In this document: positions 54,325-62,666 of the stretch, piece after piece
How positions within the stretch are numbered: the stretch's first letter is position 1
Layout: each line of letters begins with the position of its first letter
Source: Methanogenium organophilum
GTDB taxonomy: Archaea; Halobacteriota; Methanomicrobia; Methanomicrobiales; Methanomicrobiaceae
Direction of reading: 5' to 3'
Length of the DNA: 64,000 nt
Assembly: GCF_026684035.1 (NCBI RefSeq)
Contig: NZ_CP113361.1
Coordinates: 1,364,001 to 1,428,000 of the forward strand
The notes under the pieces: generated by a model
Database searches by the model: none
What the model saw: only the letters and a program-made list of their open reading frames with translations
Told to the model about the DNA's origin: nothing
Translations under genes and position numbers: made by a program

Positions 54325-54392
54325 ATGACGTTATTGTCATCAATATGACATTTGTGTCATCTGCATATATTGTTTATTGACTTTCGTGTCAA
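54325..54392. promoter_or_regulatory. Second TetR-type operator promoter, without attached gene
   Basis: Three palindromes of the same pattern, ATGACGTTATTGTCAT (54325), ATGACATTTGTGTCAT (54345) and TTGACTTTCGTGTCAA (54377), stand again 20 and 32 bases apart with a TATA element (GCATATATT, 54363-54371) between the second and third. The middle one equals the first operator at 53073 exactly. To the right only short frames occur (ATG at 54405, 10 codons; AGGAGAAATG at 54441-54450, 3 codons), and to the left ATG at 54340 opens 13 codons. It looks like a promoter that lost its genes. Confidence 0.68.
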
Positions 54393-54478
54393 CTATGGGT
54401 GTTCCTATTAGCTGTCAGATGTTGTGATAAACAGGTTCCAGGAGAAATGCCTGAATAATCTACAATATGAAGCCAGTT

Positions 54479-55273
54479 TCAGTCCATGCTACCGCTTTTA
54501 AATCCGTCCATATCCAGTGCCACGTGTCGGAATCCCAGCGTATGAAATGCCTTCGCGATGATTTCGTGAAGTACAAAAATGCGTTCCATGGATTCGGGGT
54601 CGGTTTCGATGCGTGCCACATCCCCGTGGACGCGGACCCGCACCTGTTGTGCCCCGGCGGCACGGATAACCTCTTCTGCCCGTGCGATACGGGCGAGAAG
54701 CTGCGGGTCCAGACATTCATTATAGGGAATTCGTGTTGCAAGGCAGGACGCAGATGGTTTCGCATACTCCGGAATCGAGTGCATCTTTGCGATGATTCGG
54801 ATATCATCCTTGGTAATGCCCGCTTCAACAAAGGGGTGGGTGATGCCTGCGGCAAGGCCTGTCTGGTAACCGGGGCGGTATCCGGTGATGTCATCGGCGT
54901 TTGTCCCGTCCGCGATTGCCGCAAACCCATGTTCATCCGCCACCTCGTGAAGAATTCGGGCACTTTCCTGTTTGCATATGGCACATCGATTCTTTGAGTT
55001 CATCCTGAATTCGGGATTCTTCAGGATATCTGACTCCCTGACAAAGAGTCGCAGCTCTTCTCGGGCGGCGATGGCACGAGCTGCCTCTTCCTCACGTGGG
55101 GGGAGAAGCGGACTTGTTATCAGACAGCAGGCGGAGTCATTTCCCAGTACATCGCGTGCGACAATGGCAAGCACCAGGCTGTCAATGCCGCCTGAGTAGG
55201 ATACCAGCAGCGATCTTTTGTCCCTGATCACCGCCCTCAGGTGTGTGTAGCGTTCCCGTCTTCGTTCTGTCAT
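54479..55273 (-). CDS. larE: LarE-like sulfur transferase (PP-loop)
   Basis: A 264-residue PP-loop ATPase of the LarE group, which adds sulfur to the nickel-pincer precursor. The pyrophosphatase motif is SYSGGIDSLVL. The conserved cysteine that donates or holds sulfur lies in KPSASCLATRIPY, and NRCAICK gives two more cysteines; together these three could hold the 4Fe-4S cluster described for LarE of some archaea and Thermotoga. ATG at 55273 has GGAGGAGG 7 bases upstream. LarB and LarC are not in the window. A related role in tRNA or cofactor thiolation cannot be excluded. Confidence 0.85.
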   Translation of the reverse strand: MTERRRERYTHLRAVIRDKRSLLVSYSGGIDSLVLAIVARDVLGNDSACCLITSPLLPPREEEAARAIAAREELRLFVRESDILKNPEFRMNSKNRCAICKQESARILHEVADEHGFAAIADGTNADDITGYRPGYQTGLAAGITHPFVEAGITKDDIRIIAKMHSIPEYAKPSASCLATRIPYNECLDPQLLARIARAEEVIRAAGAQQVRVRVHGDVARIETDPESMERIFVLHEIIAKAFHTLGFRHVALDMDGFKSGSMD

Positions 55274-55472
55274 AATTGCCTCCTCCTCTTGGGGGTCTCC
55301 GGATAATATGATACTCTTTGGTCCGGCCTCCGGTAAAACCTGTTGCAGGTACCTCAGTTTAAGAAGGGCATTCAAATAGTAAGATTGGCTATCTCTCGTA
55401 AAAAATATTCGAAATTTTTCATTTGAATTGATGTTTTAGCGATATTATGTTAATGTTCCTTGGTTATGTGGA

Positions 55473-55499
55473 TTAAGTTTATTAAACTGATTAAGTTTA
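55473..55499. promoter_or_regulatory. Palindromes upstream of wtpA
   Basis: AGTTTATTAAACT (55476-55488) is a near-perfect palindrome, and TTAAGTTTA occurs at 55473 and again at 55491, 18 bases apart. They lie about 65-90 bases before the wtpA ATG and upstream of TATA-like GTATAAAG (55526). They are candidate operators for a tungstate-responsive regulator. Confidence 0.4.
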
Positions 55500-55564
55500 C
55501 ATTTTTGGGTTTTTTTTTGAAATAAGTATAAAGGTTTAAAAATTCAGAAAATAACCTATCTCTG

Positions 55565-56644
55565 ATGAAAAAGAATCTGGTAATTCTCATGGCAGTTGCA
55601 GTGGTGTGTGCGACTGTGTTCATCTGTGGCTGTACAGGAAGTAGCGATACGCCTACAGCCGAACAGACACCTGTTTCGACAGCTGAACCGACCGCAGCAG
55701 CGGAAGAGAAAATCACACTCGAGGTCTACCATGCGGGCAGCCTGACCGCCCCAATGGAGGACATGGAGAAGGCATTTGAGGCAGAACACTCTAATGTGGA
55801 TGTCCAGCTCCACCCGGCAGGTAGTACCAAACTCGCAAAGGAGATCACCGAGCTTGATGCAGTCGCTGATGTGTATGCATCTGCGGATTACTCACTGATC
55901 CCGAACATGATGATCCCTGATTATGCATCATGGTATGTGACCTTTGCAAAGAACCGCATGGTGCTCTGCTACACGGACAAGAGCAACTTTGCTGATGAAG
56001 TCACCGCAGACAACTGGTATGAGATCCTCGCACGTGAGGGTGTTACCTGGGGCTTTTCCGATCCGAACCTTGACCCGTGCGGATACCGGTCTCTCATGGT
56101 GATCACGCTCGCTGAGATGGAGTACAACGATGATATGATCTTTGACAACCTTGTCGGTGAGTATACCTCAATTTATCCGACCGTTGCAGATGGTGTTGTC
56201 ACCGTCCATGCAAATGAAACTGCACCGACCTACCCGGTCACGATTACGCCCAAGAGTGTGGAGTTAATCGCCGGCCTTGAGTCAGGAAACCTTGACTATG
56301 CATGGGAATACCGCAGTGTCGCTGAGCAGAACGCTGAGTCTGGTGTGAAATACATCGAACTCCCTGAGTCAATCGATCTTTCTGCAATTGCCTACAAGGA
56401 TACCTATGCAAAAGTCCTGATTGATACCGAGGGCGGTATGATGAAGGGCAAACCGATTGTCTACGGTGTCACGGTCCCGAAGACGGCAGACAATCCTGAA
56501 ACTGGTGTTGAGTTTGTCTCCATGCTCATCGGCCCAACCGGCCAGCAGATCATGGAAGATGCAGGACAGCCTCCCATCAACCCTCCGGTCGGGTTTGTTG
56601 ACATACCCGCAGCACTGGAGAGCCTCGTTGAGATGAGCGCCTGA
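55565..56644 (+). CDS. wtpA: Tungstate-binding lipoprotein WtpA
   Basis: A 359-residue binding lipoprotein for tungstate and molybdate. The signal peptide ends in a lipobox (CGCTG, about residue 20). The anion site is in VYHAGSLTAPMEDMEKAFE, HPAGSTKLAKEITEL, ADYSLIPNMM and SDPNLDPCGYRSLMV, with EYRSVAEQN and GQPPINPPVGF near the end, as expected. Tungstate is needed for formylmethanofuran and formate dehydrogenases. It begins the wtpABC operon. Compared with the WtpA-like gene at 1525-2574, this copy keeps the normal C-terminus. Confidence 0.92.
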   Translation: MKKNLVILMAVAVVCATVFICGCTGSSDTPTAEQTPVSTAEPTAAAEEKITLEVYHAGSLTAPMEDMEKAFEAEHSNVDVQLHPAGSTKLAKEITELDAVADVYASADYSLIPNMMIPDYASWYVTFAKNRMVLCYTDKSNFADEVTADNWYEILAREGVTWGFSDPNLDPCGYRSLMVITLAEMEYNDDMIFDNLVGEYTSIYPTVADGVVTVHANETAPTYPVTITPKSVELIAGLESGNLDYAWEYRSVAEQNAESGVKYIELPESIDLSAIAYKDTYAKVLIDTEGGMMKGKPIVYGVTVPKTADNPETGVEFVSMLIGPTGQQIMEDAGQPPINPPVGFVDIPAALESLVEMSA

Positions 56645-56683
56645 ATCTCTCAAAATTCTCTTTTTTTTATTCGGAGCAGATGA

Positions 56684-57496
56684 ATGCAGAGATCACGAAA
56701 GATTCCTGACTCCTGTATCCTGTCATTTGCCCTGATTGGCAGTTTGATTGTGATCCTGACGGTTCTGGGACTTCTCACAATAACCATCGGGCAGGTGACC
56801 GATCTGCCGTACTTCGTATCCGTTGCAACGGAATCAAAGGTCGTGGATGCTATCCTCCTGACGATGGTGGCAGGTCTGAACGCTGTTCTTTTACTCCTCA
56901 TCTTTGGCATCCCCCTCGCCTATATTCTGGCACGGACAGATTTCCGGGGAAAAGGGCTGGTGGAGAGCATCGTTGATATCCCGGTGATGCTGCCGCATAC
57001 CATCGCAGGTATCATGGTCTATATCCTCTTTATGCGCCGCGGTATCATTGGTGCGCCACTCTCACAGATTGGCATCATCTTTGAGGGAGCATATCCGGGA
57101 ATCGTTGCGGCGATGTTCTTTGTCTCATCCCCGTATTTTGTGAACGCAGTGCGTGACGGATTTGAAAAAGTCCCGTTGCATCTGGAAAACGCTGCCCGTA
57201 CCCTCGGGGCATCCCGTTTTCAGGCATTCCGTCTGGTTGTTCTGCCGCTTTCACTGCGTCATATCTTTAGTGGCAGCATTCTTGCATGGGGACGGGGTAT
57301 CGGTGAATTTGCGGCAATTATTATGATCGCCTACTACCCGATGGTCATATCAACGCTCATCTACTACAAGTTCACGACCGCAGGTCTCAGGGAAAGTACC
57401 GCAGTGGCATTTGCGATGATTCTGGTCTGTCTGGTGGTCTTTGCCATTCTGCGCATACTGATGAAGAAGGTGGGAATATACGATGATAGAGTTTGA
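56684..57496 (+). CDS. wtpB: Tungstate ABC permease WtpB
   Basis: A 270-residue permease with about six helices that forms the channel of the Wtp system. The EAA loop LHLENAARTLGASRFQAFRLVVLPLSLR contacts WtpC. The N-terminal helix and the VDIPVMLPHTIAGIM segment are typical of ModB/WtpB. GGAG lies before the ATG at 56684, which is 39 bases after wtpA; wtpC overlaps its end by 14 bases. An ATG at 56680 is out of frame. Confidence 0.92.
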   Translation: MQRSRKIPDSCILSFALIGSLIVILTVLGLLTITIGQVTDLPYFVSVATESKVVDAILLTMVAGLNAVLLLLIFGIPLAYILARTDFRGKGLVESIVDIPVMLPHTIAGIMVYILFMRRGIIGAPLSQIGIIFEGAYPGIVAAMFFVSSPYFVNAVRDGFEKVPLHLENAARTLGASRFQAFRLVVLPLSLRHIFSGSILAWGRGIGEFAAIIMIAYYPMVISTLIYYKFTTAGLRESTAVAFAMILVCLVVFAILRILMKKVGIYDDRV

Positions 57497-58571
57497 AAAT
57501 GTCTCGGTGGAGCTGGGGGATTTCCGGCTGAATGACCTGAGTCTCAGGGTTGAAAAAGGAGATTATTACTTTGTCATTGGCCCGTCTGGTGCGGGAAAGA
57601 CCATTATCCTTGAGGCGATAGCGGGTCTTCACCACCCGGATTCCGGGCGCGTGCTCATCGACGGCAAGGATGTGAGCGGGATTCCGCCGGAGAAGAGAAA
57701 TATTGCACTGGTCTATCAGGACTACTCGCTCTTTCCCCACATGTCAGTCTGTGACAATATCGCATTTGGGCTGAAGCTGCAGAAACTGTCAAAAGCAGAG
57801 ATTGAGACGCGCGTGAGTGCTGTTCTCAACCGGTTTGGGATTGGCCATCTCAAAGACCGTGCTCCCTATACCATGAGCGGGGGAGAACAGCAGCGGGTGG
57901 CGCTCGCACGGGCTCTTGTGACAGACCCTGATGTCCTGCTCCTTGATGAACCGCTCTCTGCGATGGATCAGGTGAACCGGGACAAGTTTGTTGCAGACCT
58001 ACGGGCCATCCATCGGGAAAGCGGGCTTACGATTGTGCATGTCACTCATTCCCGCGAGGAGGCACTTTCTCTTGCCACCCGTGTAGCAGTTATCATTGAC
58101 GGTACACTGGAGCAGGAGGGAGGTCGTGATGAGGTATTCAGAAAGCCCCCGAACCGGAAGGTCGGCAGGTTCGTGGGGATCGAGAATGTCTTTGGGGGTA
58201 CCGTGGCAGGCAGCGGTGCCGGAGGTTCGGTCATAACGGTTGAGGGGTGCAGTATCCGGACAGGTGATGTCGTGCCGGAAGATGCTTCTGTCTGTGTCTT
58301 TATCCGCGCAGCCGATGTCTCCGTGCGGCGTGCCGGGATGAAAGCAGATGACGAATACAACTGTTTTCCGGCAATAATTGAGGAGGTCACTCCACGGGAA
58401 TCGTTTTTCCTGTTGCGGGTTTCCTTCGGAATCACTCTCTTTGCGCTCGCAACCGAGCAGGAGATCAAAGAGAAGGGTATTGTGCCGGGCGGAGCGGTGT
58501 CTGTTTCGTTTCTTCCTGAAGCGGTGCATGTTACGCTGGAAGAGGGGTGCTCTTCTCTTTCTCCTGAATAG
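57483..58571 (+). CDS. wtpC: Tungstate ABC transporter ATPase WtpC
   Basis: A 362-residue ATPase with an extra regulatory domain. The ATPase part (1-235) has GPSGAGKTI (Walker A), VYQDYSLFPHMSV (Q-loop), MSGGEQQRVALARA (signature) and VLLLDEPLSAMD (Walker B). The C-terminal 120 residues form a Mop/TOBE-like domain that binds the oxyanion and can inhibit transport when it is abundant. It closes the wtp operon. ATG 57483 overlaps the wtpB stop. Confidence 0.93.
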   Translation: MIEFENVSVELGDFRLNDLSLRVEKGDYYFVIGPSGAGKTIILEAIAGLHHPDSGRVLIDGKDVSGIPPEKRNIALVYQDYSLFPHMSVCDNIAFGLKLQKLSKAEIETRVSAVLNRFGIGHLKDRAPYTMSGGEQQRVALARALVTDPDVLLLDEPLSAMDQVNRDKFVADLRAIHRESGLTIVHVTHSREEALSLATRVAVIIDGTLEQEGGRDEVFRKPPNRKVGRFVGIENVFGGTVAGSGAGGSVITVEGCSIRTGDVVPEDASVCVFIRAADVSVRRAGMKADDEYNCFPAIIEEVTPRESFFLLRVSFGITLFALATEQEIKEKGIVPGGAVSVSFLPEAVHVTLEEGCSSLSPE

Positions 58572-58702
58572 TCCCTCTGGCTGGTTTTATCGGGAAAGAA
58601 TCATTCCTCATCTTGTATGATTGGTTTCTCTTTTGACCCTCATTTTTTCAGAACTGGTTGATATCGGGCAAGATACATTAAGCCGCTCCATCTTTTAGAC
58701 GA

Positions 58703-58760
58703 CCTCCCTCTTTTGGGGAGGAGTGTCCGGCGCACTCGGGCGGGAAAGAGAGGGGATTTC
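58703..58760. repeat. Dispersed palindromic repeat, copy 2
   Basis: CCTCCCTCTTTTGGGGAGG is followed by GTCCGGCGCACTCGGGCGGGAAAG and AGGGGATTTC. The order and spacing match the copy at 31723-31791. It lies between wtpC and the convergent metal island, where it could end transcription. Confidence 0.55.
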
Positions 58761-58774
58761 AGTAAAATAAATGA

Positions 58775-59194
58775 TTATTCCTCGCGTCCCTCTCCTTCCC
58801 AGACGGCGGATACCACGGTTTCAATATCGTCGTCCGTGTATTCGCGTGACCCTTTCTTCTCAATACCCAGTTCCGTCACAACTATGCTCTGTTCCGCACA
58901 GATTCCCAATGAATCTGCAATTTTTCCTGCACACCGGGCCGCGCATCCGTCAAGGATGAGCACTTCATCTGCATCTTTTGCAGCCCTGACAATTCCTTCT
59001 GCACCTGTGGCAAGAAGAGCAATACATGCTGCTTTACCGTAACCCTCTTCTGTGAGCTGAATTGCGGCGCAGTTGGTGAGTTGTCCGGTGTTTGCCACAC
59101 CCGCACAGGGGAAGATCAGCCGCTGTACGATTCCTTCTGTGGGCCCTCCCTCACCGCATGAGCTCCCGCAGGAGCAGACCGGTTGTTCTGCCAT
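58775..59194 (-). CDS. DGC-domain zinc-binding protein, copy 1
   Basis: A 139-residue soluble protein of the DGC domain type. PVCSCGSSCG near the start, FPCAGVANTGQLTNCAA and the DGC motif in ILDGCAARCAGKI carry the conserved cysteines, likely to bind zinc or another soft metal. Such proteins occur with ArsR-regulated permeases. It is the last gene of the minus-strand half of the island and overlaps or closely follows the thioredoxin-like gene. ATG at 59194 is preferred, with GGAG just upstream; GTG at 59206 is possible. Confidence 0.8.
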   Translation of the reverse strand: MAEQPVCSCGSSCGEGGPTEGIVQRLIFPCAGVANTGQLTNCAAIQLTEEGYGKAACIALLATGAEGIVRAAKDADEVLILDGCAARCAGKIADSLGICAEQSIVVTELGIEKKGSREYTDDDIETVVSAVWEGEGREE

Positions 59195-59202
59195 ATCTCC
59201 GT

Positions 59203-59439
59203 TCACTCCAGAAGATAACCGGAAATTTCCTTCACGTCTGCCACACGGCCGGAAACAATGAGTTCACCATTGATTATCAGCCCTGGTGTGAGCATCACAC
59301 CACGGTCCATGATCTCGTTTATATCCTCTATTTTGATGATCTCTGCCTCAGTTTTTGTTTCTTCCACTGCTTTTTCAACATTTTTCAGGAGGCGTTTGCA
59401 TTTCATGCATCCGGTTCCCAACACTTCAATTGTTATCAT
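59203..59439 (-). CDS. Small thioredoxin-like redox protein
   Basis: A 78-residue protein of thioredoxin/glutaredoxin fold. The active site is GTGCMKCKRL (C-x2-C), with the cis-proline in VMLTPGLIING. This is the redox-active disulfide protein group known from Methanothermobacter (MTH895). It probably reduces the permease partner or metal sites, as related genes sit beside this permease type in many genomes. It lies 6 bases after the 86-residue gene in the same operon. Confidence 0.85.
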   Translation of the reverse strand: MITIEVLGTGCMKCKRLLKNVEKAVEETKTEAEIIKIEDINEIMDRGVMLTPGLIINGELIVSGRVADVKEISGYLLE

Positions 59440-59445
59440 TTTTCT

Positions 59446-59706
59446 TCATCTCCGTTTCAGTTCATTCTGATATTCTGCAAATACTGCATCCGCATAGGCC
59501 TCTTCGGCAGGTTTTGGCACATAGTTGTAGATTTTCACCTGCCGCAGAAGTTCGCTGCGGATGATTGTGTCCGGTGACAGATCTGCACCTGCCACATCTT
59601 CAAAGATCTGTTCCAGCATGGAGAGGCCGACAACAGTGTCCCCGACAGATATCTGTCGGATCCTTCGCATTGCTTCGGCCTCACAGCACGGTTTTCCTCT
59701 GTTCAT
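59446..59706 (-). CDS. Small conserved protein of the permease island
   Basis: An 86-residue helical protein with a CC pair near the start (RGKPCCEAEAM), then a helix-rich body (IRQISVGDTVVGLSMLEQIFEDV) and a final charged helix (EYQNELKRR). I recognise proteins of this type beside permease and thioredoxin-like genes in other anaerobes but not their function. A metal-sensing or adaptor role is possible. It lies 23 bases after the permease and 6 before the thioredoxin-like gene. Confidence 0.65.
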   Translation of the reverse strand: MNRGKPCCEAEAMRRIRQISVGDTVVGLSMLEQIFEDVAGADLSPDTIIRSELLRQVKIYNYVPKPAEEAYADAVFAEYQNELKRR

Positions 59707-59729
59707 TGTCTCTCCCCTCTCTCACTCCC

Positions 59730-60800
59730 TTATCCAAAGAATGTTCCGTAGACAAGTCCTGCCGCCGTTGAAAAGATAATGACCAGTGCAACATAAGCCG
59801 CCGTCTTCTTAGCACCCATAATCCGCGTGAGGACGAGAATGGATGGCAGACTGATCGTTGGGCCTGCAAGGAGCAGGGCAAGTGCCGGTCCCCCGGCCAT
59901 CAGCCCCTGGGTGTAGCCGAATGTTCCGCCGATGATGGGCACTTCGAGGAGAGTTGGCATGTAGAGTATGGCACCTATGACTGCGCCTAAAAAGACCGAA
60001 CCGATGGAATTTGTTCCAAAGAACGGCTGGAACGTCTCAGGAGGCAGGAAAAAGGCGATCACTCCGACAACGAATGTTCCTCCAATGAGGATGGGGAAGA
60101 TCTTCTTTACGAGATCCCAGACTTCATACCCCCATTCCGTTACTTCATCGCGTTCATAGAAGTAGATCAGGAGTATGGCAATCGCGAGTGTCAGGAGGTA
60201 GACAACTGCGAGGCGCAGCACGATGTCCAGCGGCGAGGCACCGATGACGAGGACGAGGACCATCATCACAAAGAATGCCGGGTTCACCCAGCGGGGGCGT
60301 TCTTCTCCTCCGGTCGTCATCCCCGCCACCTGTGCTGCGGCGCTCCGGGCTCCCTTGTCGTGCTCTTTGAAGAGGGTTGCCATAATAAGACCAATGGCGA
60401 TGGCCATCACAACGGCAAAGACTGCACGTGCGATGCCTATATCCACCCCCAGCACGGTTGCGGTGTAGATGATTGCAAGGATGTTGATCGCGGGGCCGGC
60501 ATAGAGGAAGGCGATTGCAGGCCCGATACCACTACCTTTCTTCATAATTCCTGCAAACATCGGGAGGATCGTACAGGAACAGACTGCAAGCACAATGCCT
60601 GATATCGATGCGATGCCGTATGACACCGATTTCTTTGCGTCAGGACTAAAATACTTCAGTATGGCATCTTTTTTAACAAATGCAGCAATTGCACCTGCAA
60701 TGAAAAATGCCGGTACCAGGCAGGTTACCGTGTGTGCGGCAAGATACTCGATGACGGCGTCCAGTCCGGAGATGAGTGCTCCGGTGATAATATCTGTCAT
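59730..60800 (-). CDS. COG0701-type permease
   Basis: A 356-residue membrane protein with about eight to ten helices and a hydrophilic middle segment (FKEHDKGARSAAAQ). The CSCTILPMFAGI motif near residue 85 and AGPAINILAIIYTATV are characteristic of this permease group (ArsP and related), which exports organoarsenicals or other soft-metal compounds. Inorganic arsenic, copper or zinc are possible here. Its ATG lies 16 bases from the operator palindrome 60816-60833, so it should be repressed by the divergent ArsR protein. Confidence 0.82.
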   Translation of the reverse strand: MTDIITGALISGLDAVIEYLAAHTVTCLVPAFFIAGAIAAFVKKDAILKYFSPDAKKSVSYGIASISGIVLAVCSCTILPMFAGIMKKGSGIGPAIAFLYAGPAINILAIIYTATVLGVDIGIARAVFAVVMAIAIGLIMATLFKEHDKGARSAAAQVAGMTTGGEERPRWVNPAFFVMMVLVLVIGASPLDIVLRLAVVYLLTLAIAILLIYFYERDEVTEWGYEVWDLVKKIFPILIGGTFVVGVIAFFLPPETFQPFFGTNSIGSVFLGAVIGAILYMPTLLEVPIIGGTFGYTQGLMAGGPALALLLAGPTISLPSILVLTRIMGAKKTAAYVALVIIFSTAAGLVYGTFFG

Positions 60801-60815
60801 GGTTTGTCACTACTT

Positions 60816-60880
60816 GTTCAACTTTTGTTGAACTAATCTGGGCGATGATAATATATAAAAGTAATTCAAAAATTCTTGAA
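60816..60880. promoter_or_regulatory. Paired ArsR-type operators flanking a shared TATA
   Basis: GTTCAACTTTTGTTGAAC (60816-60833) and TTCAAAAATTCTTGAA (60865-60880) both follow TTCAA-N6-TTGAA. The TATA element ATATATAAAA (60851-60860) lies between and can serve both directions. The left site covers the expected permease start point, and the right one lies downstream of TATA for arsR, so one repressor can control both. Confidence 0.75.
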
Positions 60881-60958
60881 CAATGAGGTCGCGGGTGAAT
60901 GAGCGGGATAACCACCAAGTTATCGGTCCGCCGACTGATGTATTCTGTTGGAAATACC

Positions 60959-61351
60959 ATGAAAAAATCATGCTGTAGTGAAATACCGGCTGAGGCACTT
61001 GAGACGATTGGCGGACAGGGGGGTCTCGAAGGTCTCATTGCAGCCCTTCCGGACGATGCGGCGATTGCACGGGTACGGGAACTTCATCATGCCTGTGCAG
61101 ATATCTACCGGATAAAAATCCTTGAAATGCTGCGGATTCAGCCGCTGTGTGCCTGCATTATCCGAGAAGCGCTGGGAATAAGCAAGTCAAAACTCTCGTA
61201 TCACCTGAAGATCCTCCAGGAAGCGGGGATGATCACCGGGACTGCGAAAGGGACATGGATCGTTTATGGACTGACGCAGTACGGTGAATTCTGCTCTTCC
61301 ATGAATGCGAAGGTTGTTGAAGGTCCGGTGATTGGTGGTCTGGATGACTGA
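60959..61351 (+). CDS. ArsR/SmtB-family metal-sensing repressor
   Basis: A 130-residue winged-helix regulator. The DNA-binding part is LCACIIREALGISKSKLSYHLKILQEAGMI with a C-x-C pair in the position of the arsenic site ELCVCDL of ArsR, and N-terminal KKSCCSE adds a second cysteine pair. Metal binding would release the operators upstream. ATG at 60959 is preferred; alternative starts at 60938 and 60899 are in frame. The next gene overlaps its stop. Confidence 0.87.
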   Translation: MKKSCCSEIPAEALETIGGQGGLEGLIAALPDDAAIARVRELHHACADIYRIKILEMLRIQPLCACIIREALGISKSKLSYHLKILQEAGMITGTAKGTWIVYGLTQYGEFCSSMNAKVVEGPVIGGLDD

Positions 61352-61712
61352 TGATGAGAGCCCGGTTGTGCTTGTCACCTGTTCAGGTATTTCAAATACC
61401 GGCAAGTGCACAACCCGTGCGGCGGTGCAGCTGCGCCAGCGCAATCCCGATCTAATTGATTATCACATTGCGGCATCAGGGGAAGGGTCGATGGCGGTGC
61501 TGGAAGGGCTGGACCCTGGTTCCCTGCGGGTAATTGTCATTGACGGATGTGAAGATTTCTGCGGAAGAAAAAAAGCAGAACAGTGCGGCCTTGTGCCTGC
61601 CGGTCATGTGGTGGCAACTGACTGTGGGGTAGTAAAATCCGGTATGGATGAACCGAAATTTGCCGATATAGAGGCGCTTTGCCGTGCCGTTAAAACAAAG
61701 ATGCACCGCTAA
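61344..61712 (+). CDS. DGC-domain zinc-binding protein, copy 2
   Basis: A 122-residue paralogue of the DGC protein at 58775-59194. It has VTCSGISNTGKCTTRAA, IVIDGCEDFCGRKKAEQC and a TDCGVVK segment near the end, where the cysteines bind metal. It overlaps arsR by 8 bases and must be translated with it; GGTGGT precedes the ATG at 61344. The two halves of the island each therefore carry one DGC protein. Confidence 0.8.
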   Translation: MTDDESPVVLVTCSGISNTGKCTTRAAVQLRQRNPDLIDYHIAASGEGSMAVLEGLDPGSLRVIVIDGCEDFCGRKKAEQCGLVPAGHVVATDCGVVKSGMDEPKFADIEALCRAVKTKMHR

Positions 61713-61900
61713 GATGTGCTCTCCGCGGTGTATTGGGTATATCGGGGTTTTGCCGGGTCAGATGGCGCAATCCGGTGACATTAGGATCGGGGAAGAGTGC
61801 AGTACAAATTGAATTCTGACGCAATGCCTCCTGTTTCCCAATGGCGGGAGGTGAGTGCAGCGGGCCGGGTGTGGTTTCCTCTCCCTTCTTTTTATTCCCT

Positions 61901-62539
61901 TTATTCTGCCCGTTTCCCGGGCCGCATCCGCAGCCACTTTGGAAACTGAAGTCCCCGTTCTATGGCAATGGCCCGGAATCCCACAATAAAGCAGATGGCC
62001 ACGATCGGCCATTGTGCAGCATAATTGGGGGCGATATCAAGCAGGAGTACGTAGATGATTCCTCCAATGAGGACGGGGGTAACAAAGAGCTCCTCTGAGG
62101 CAATAACCATCGGTGGCCGGCCGGTGAGAAGGTCCCGGAGAATACCACCCGTGCAGGCGGTGACAAATCCCATGATCACCGCAACTTCACCCGTGTGGCC
62201 GAGCGCCAGTGTCTTGTTGATGGCAGCGACCGAGAAGAAGGCGACACCGATGGCATCCGCATAGATAAGCACCTTCCAGAGTTTTTTCCGGAAGAGCGGT
62301 GCGAAGATGAATGCCACAAGGGATGCAAGAATGGCAAGCCAGACAACCGAGAAGTCTCCGACCCAGAAGACCGGGATATTGAGGATGATATCACGGACCG
62401 TCCCTCCGCCGATAGCGGTCACTACACCGAGTACGAGAACAGTGAGGATGTTTGCATCCTGCCGGGTGCCCGCGATGACACCGGAGATGGCAAAGGCGGC
62501 GACACCTACGACGATGATGATGACGGTTGGATCGATCAT
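61901..62539 (-). CDS. TRIC-type cation channel protein (UPF0126)
   Basis: A 212-residue membrane protein with about seven helices in two repeats. The motifs GGGTVRDIILN (first repeat) and CTGGILRDLLTGRPPMV (second repeat) are diagnostic for the UPF0126/TRIC family, which forms trimeric cation channels. In prokaryotes its role is unknown, perhaps potassium balance. The ATG at 62539 begins the first helix. Confidence 0.9.
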   Translation of the reverse strand: MIDPTVIIIVVGVAAFAISGVIAGTRQDANILTVLVLGVVTAIGGGTVRDIILNIPVFWVGDFSVVWLAILASLVAFIFAPLFRKKLWKVLIYADAIGVAFFSVAAINKTLALGHTGEVAVIMGFVTACTGGILRDLLTGRPPMVIASEELFVTPVLIGGIIYVLLLDIAPNYAAQWPIVAICFIVGFRAIAIERGLQFPKWLRMRPGKRAE

Positions 62540-62666
62540 TTGGATACGAGAGATGGGATGTATGAGATATTAAGACGTGTGCGGACCGGCTGTCCGGATA
62601 TTCCTCAAGGATGCCTGACCGGGTGGAAAAGAAACTTCAGGAGGTAAAGAAATCTCCTGTTATTCT

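Noticed and set aside
54467-54997. Plus-strand frame right of the orphan TetR promoter
   Set aside because: It is antisense to larE and its sequence has no protein character, so it is not the missing target gene.
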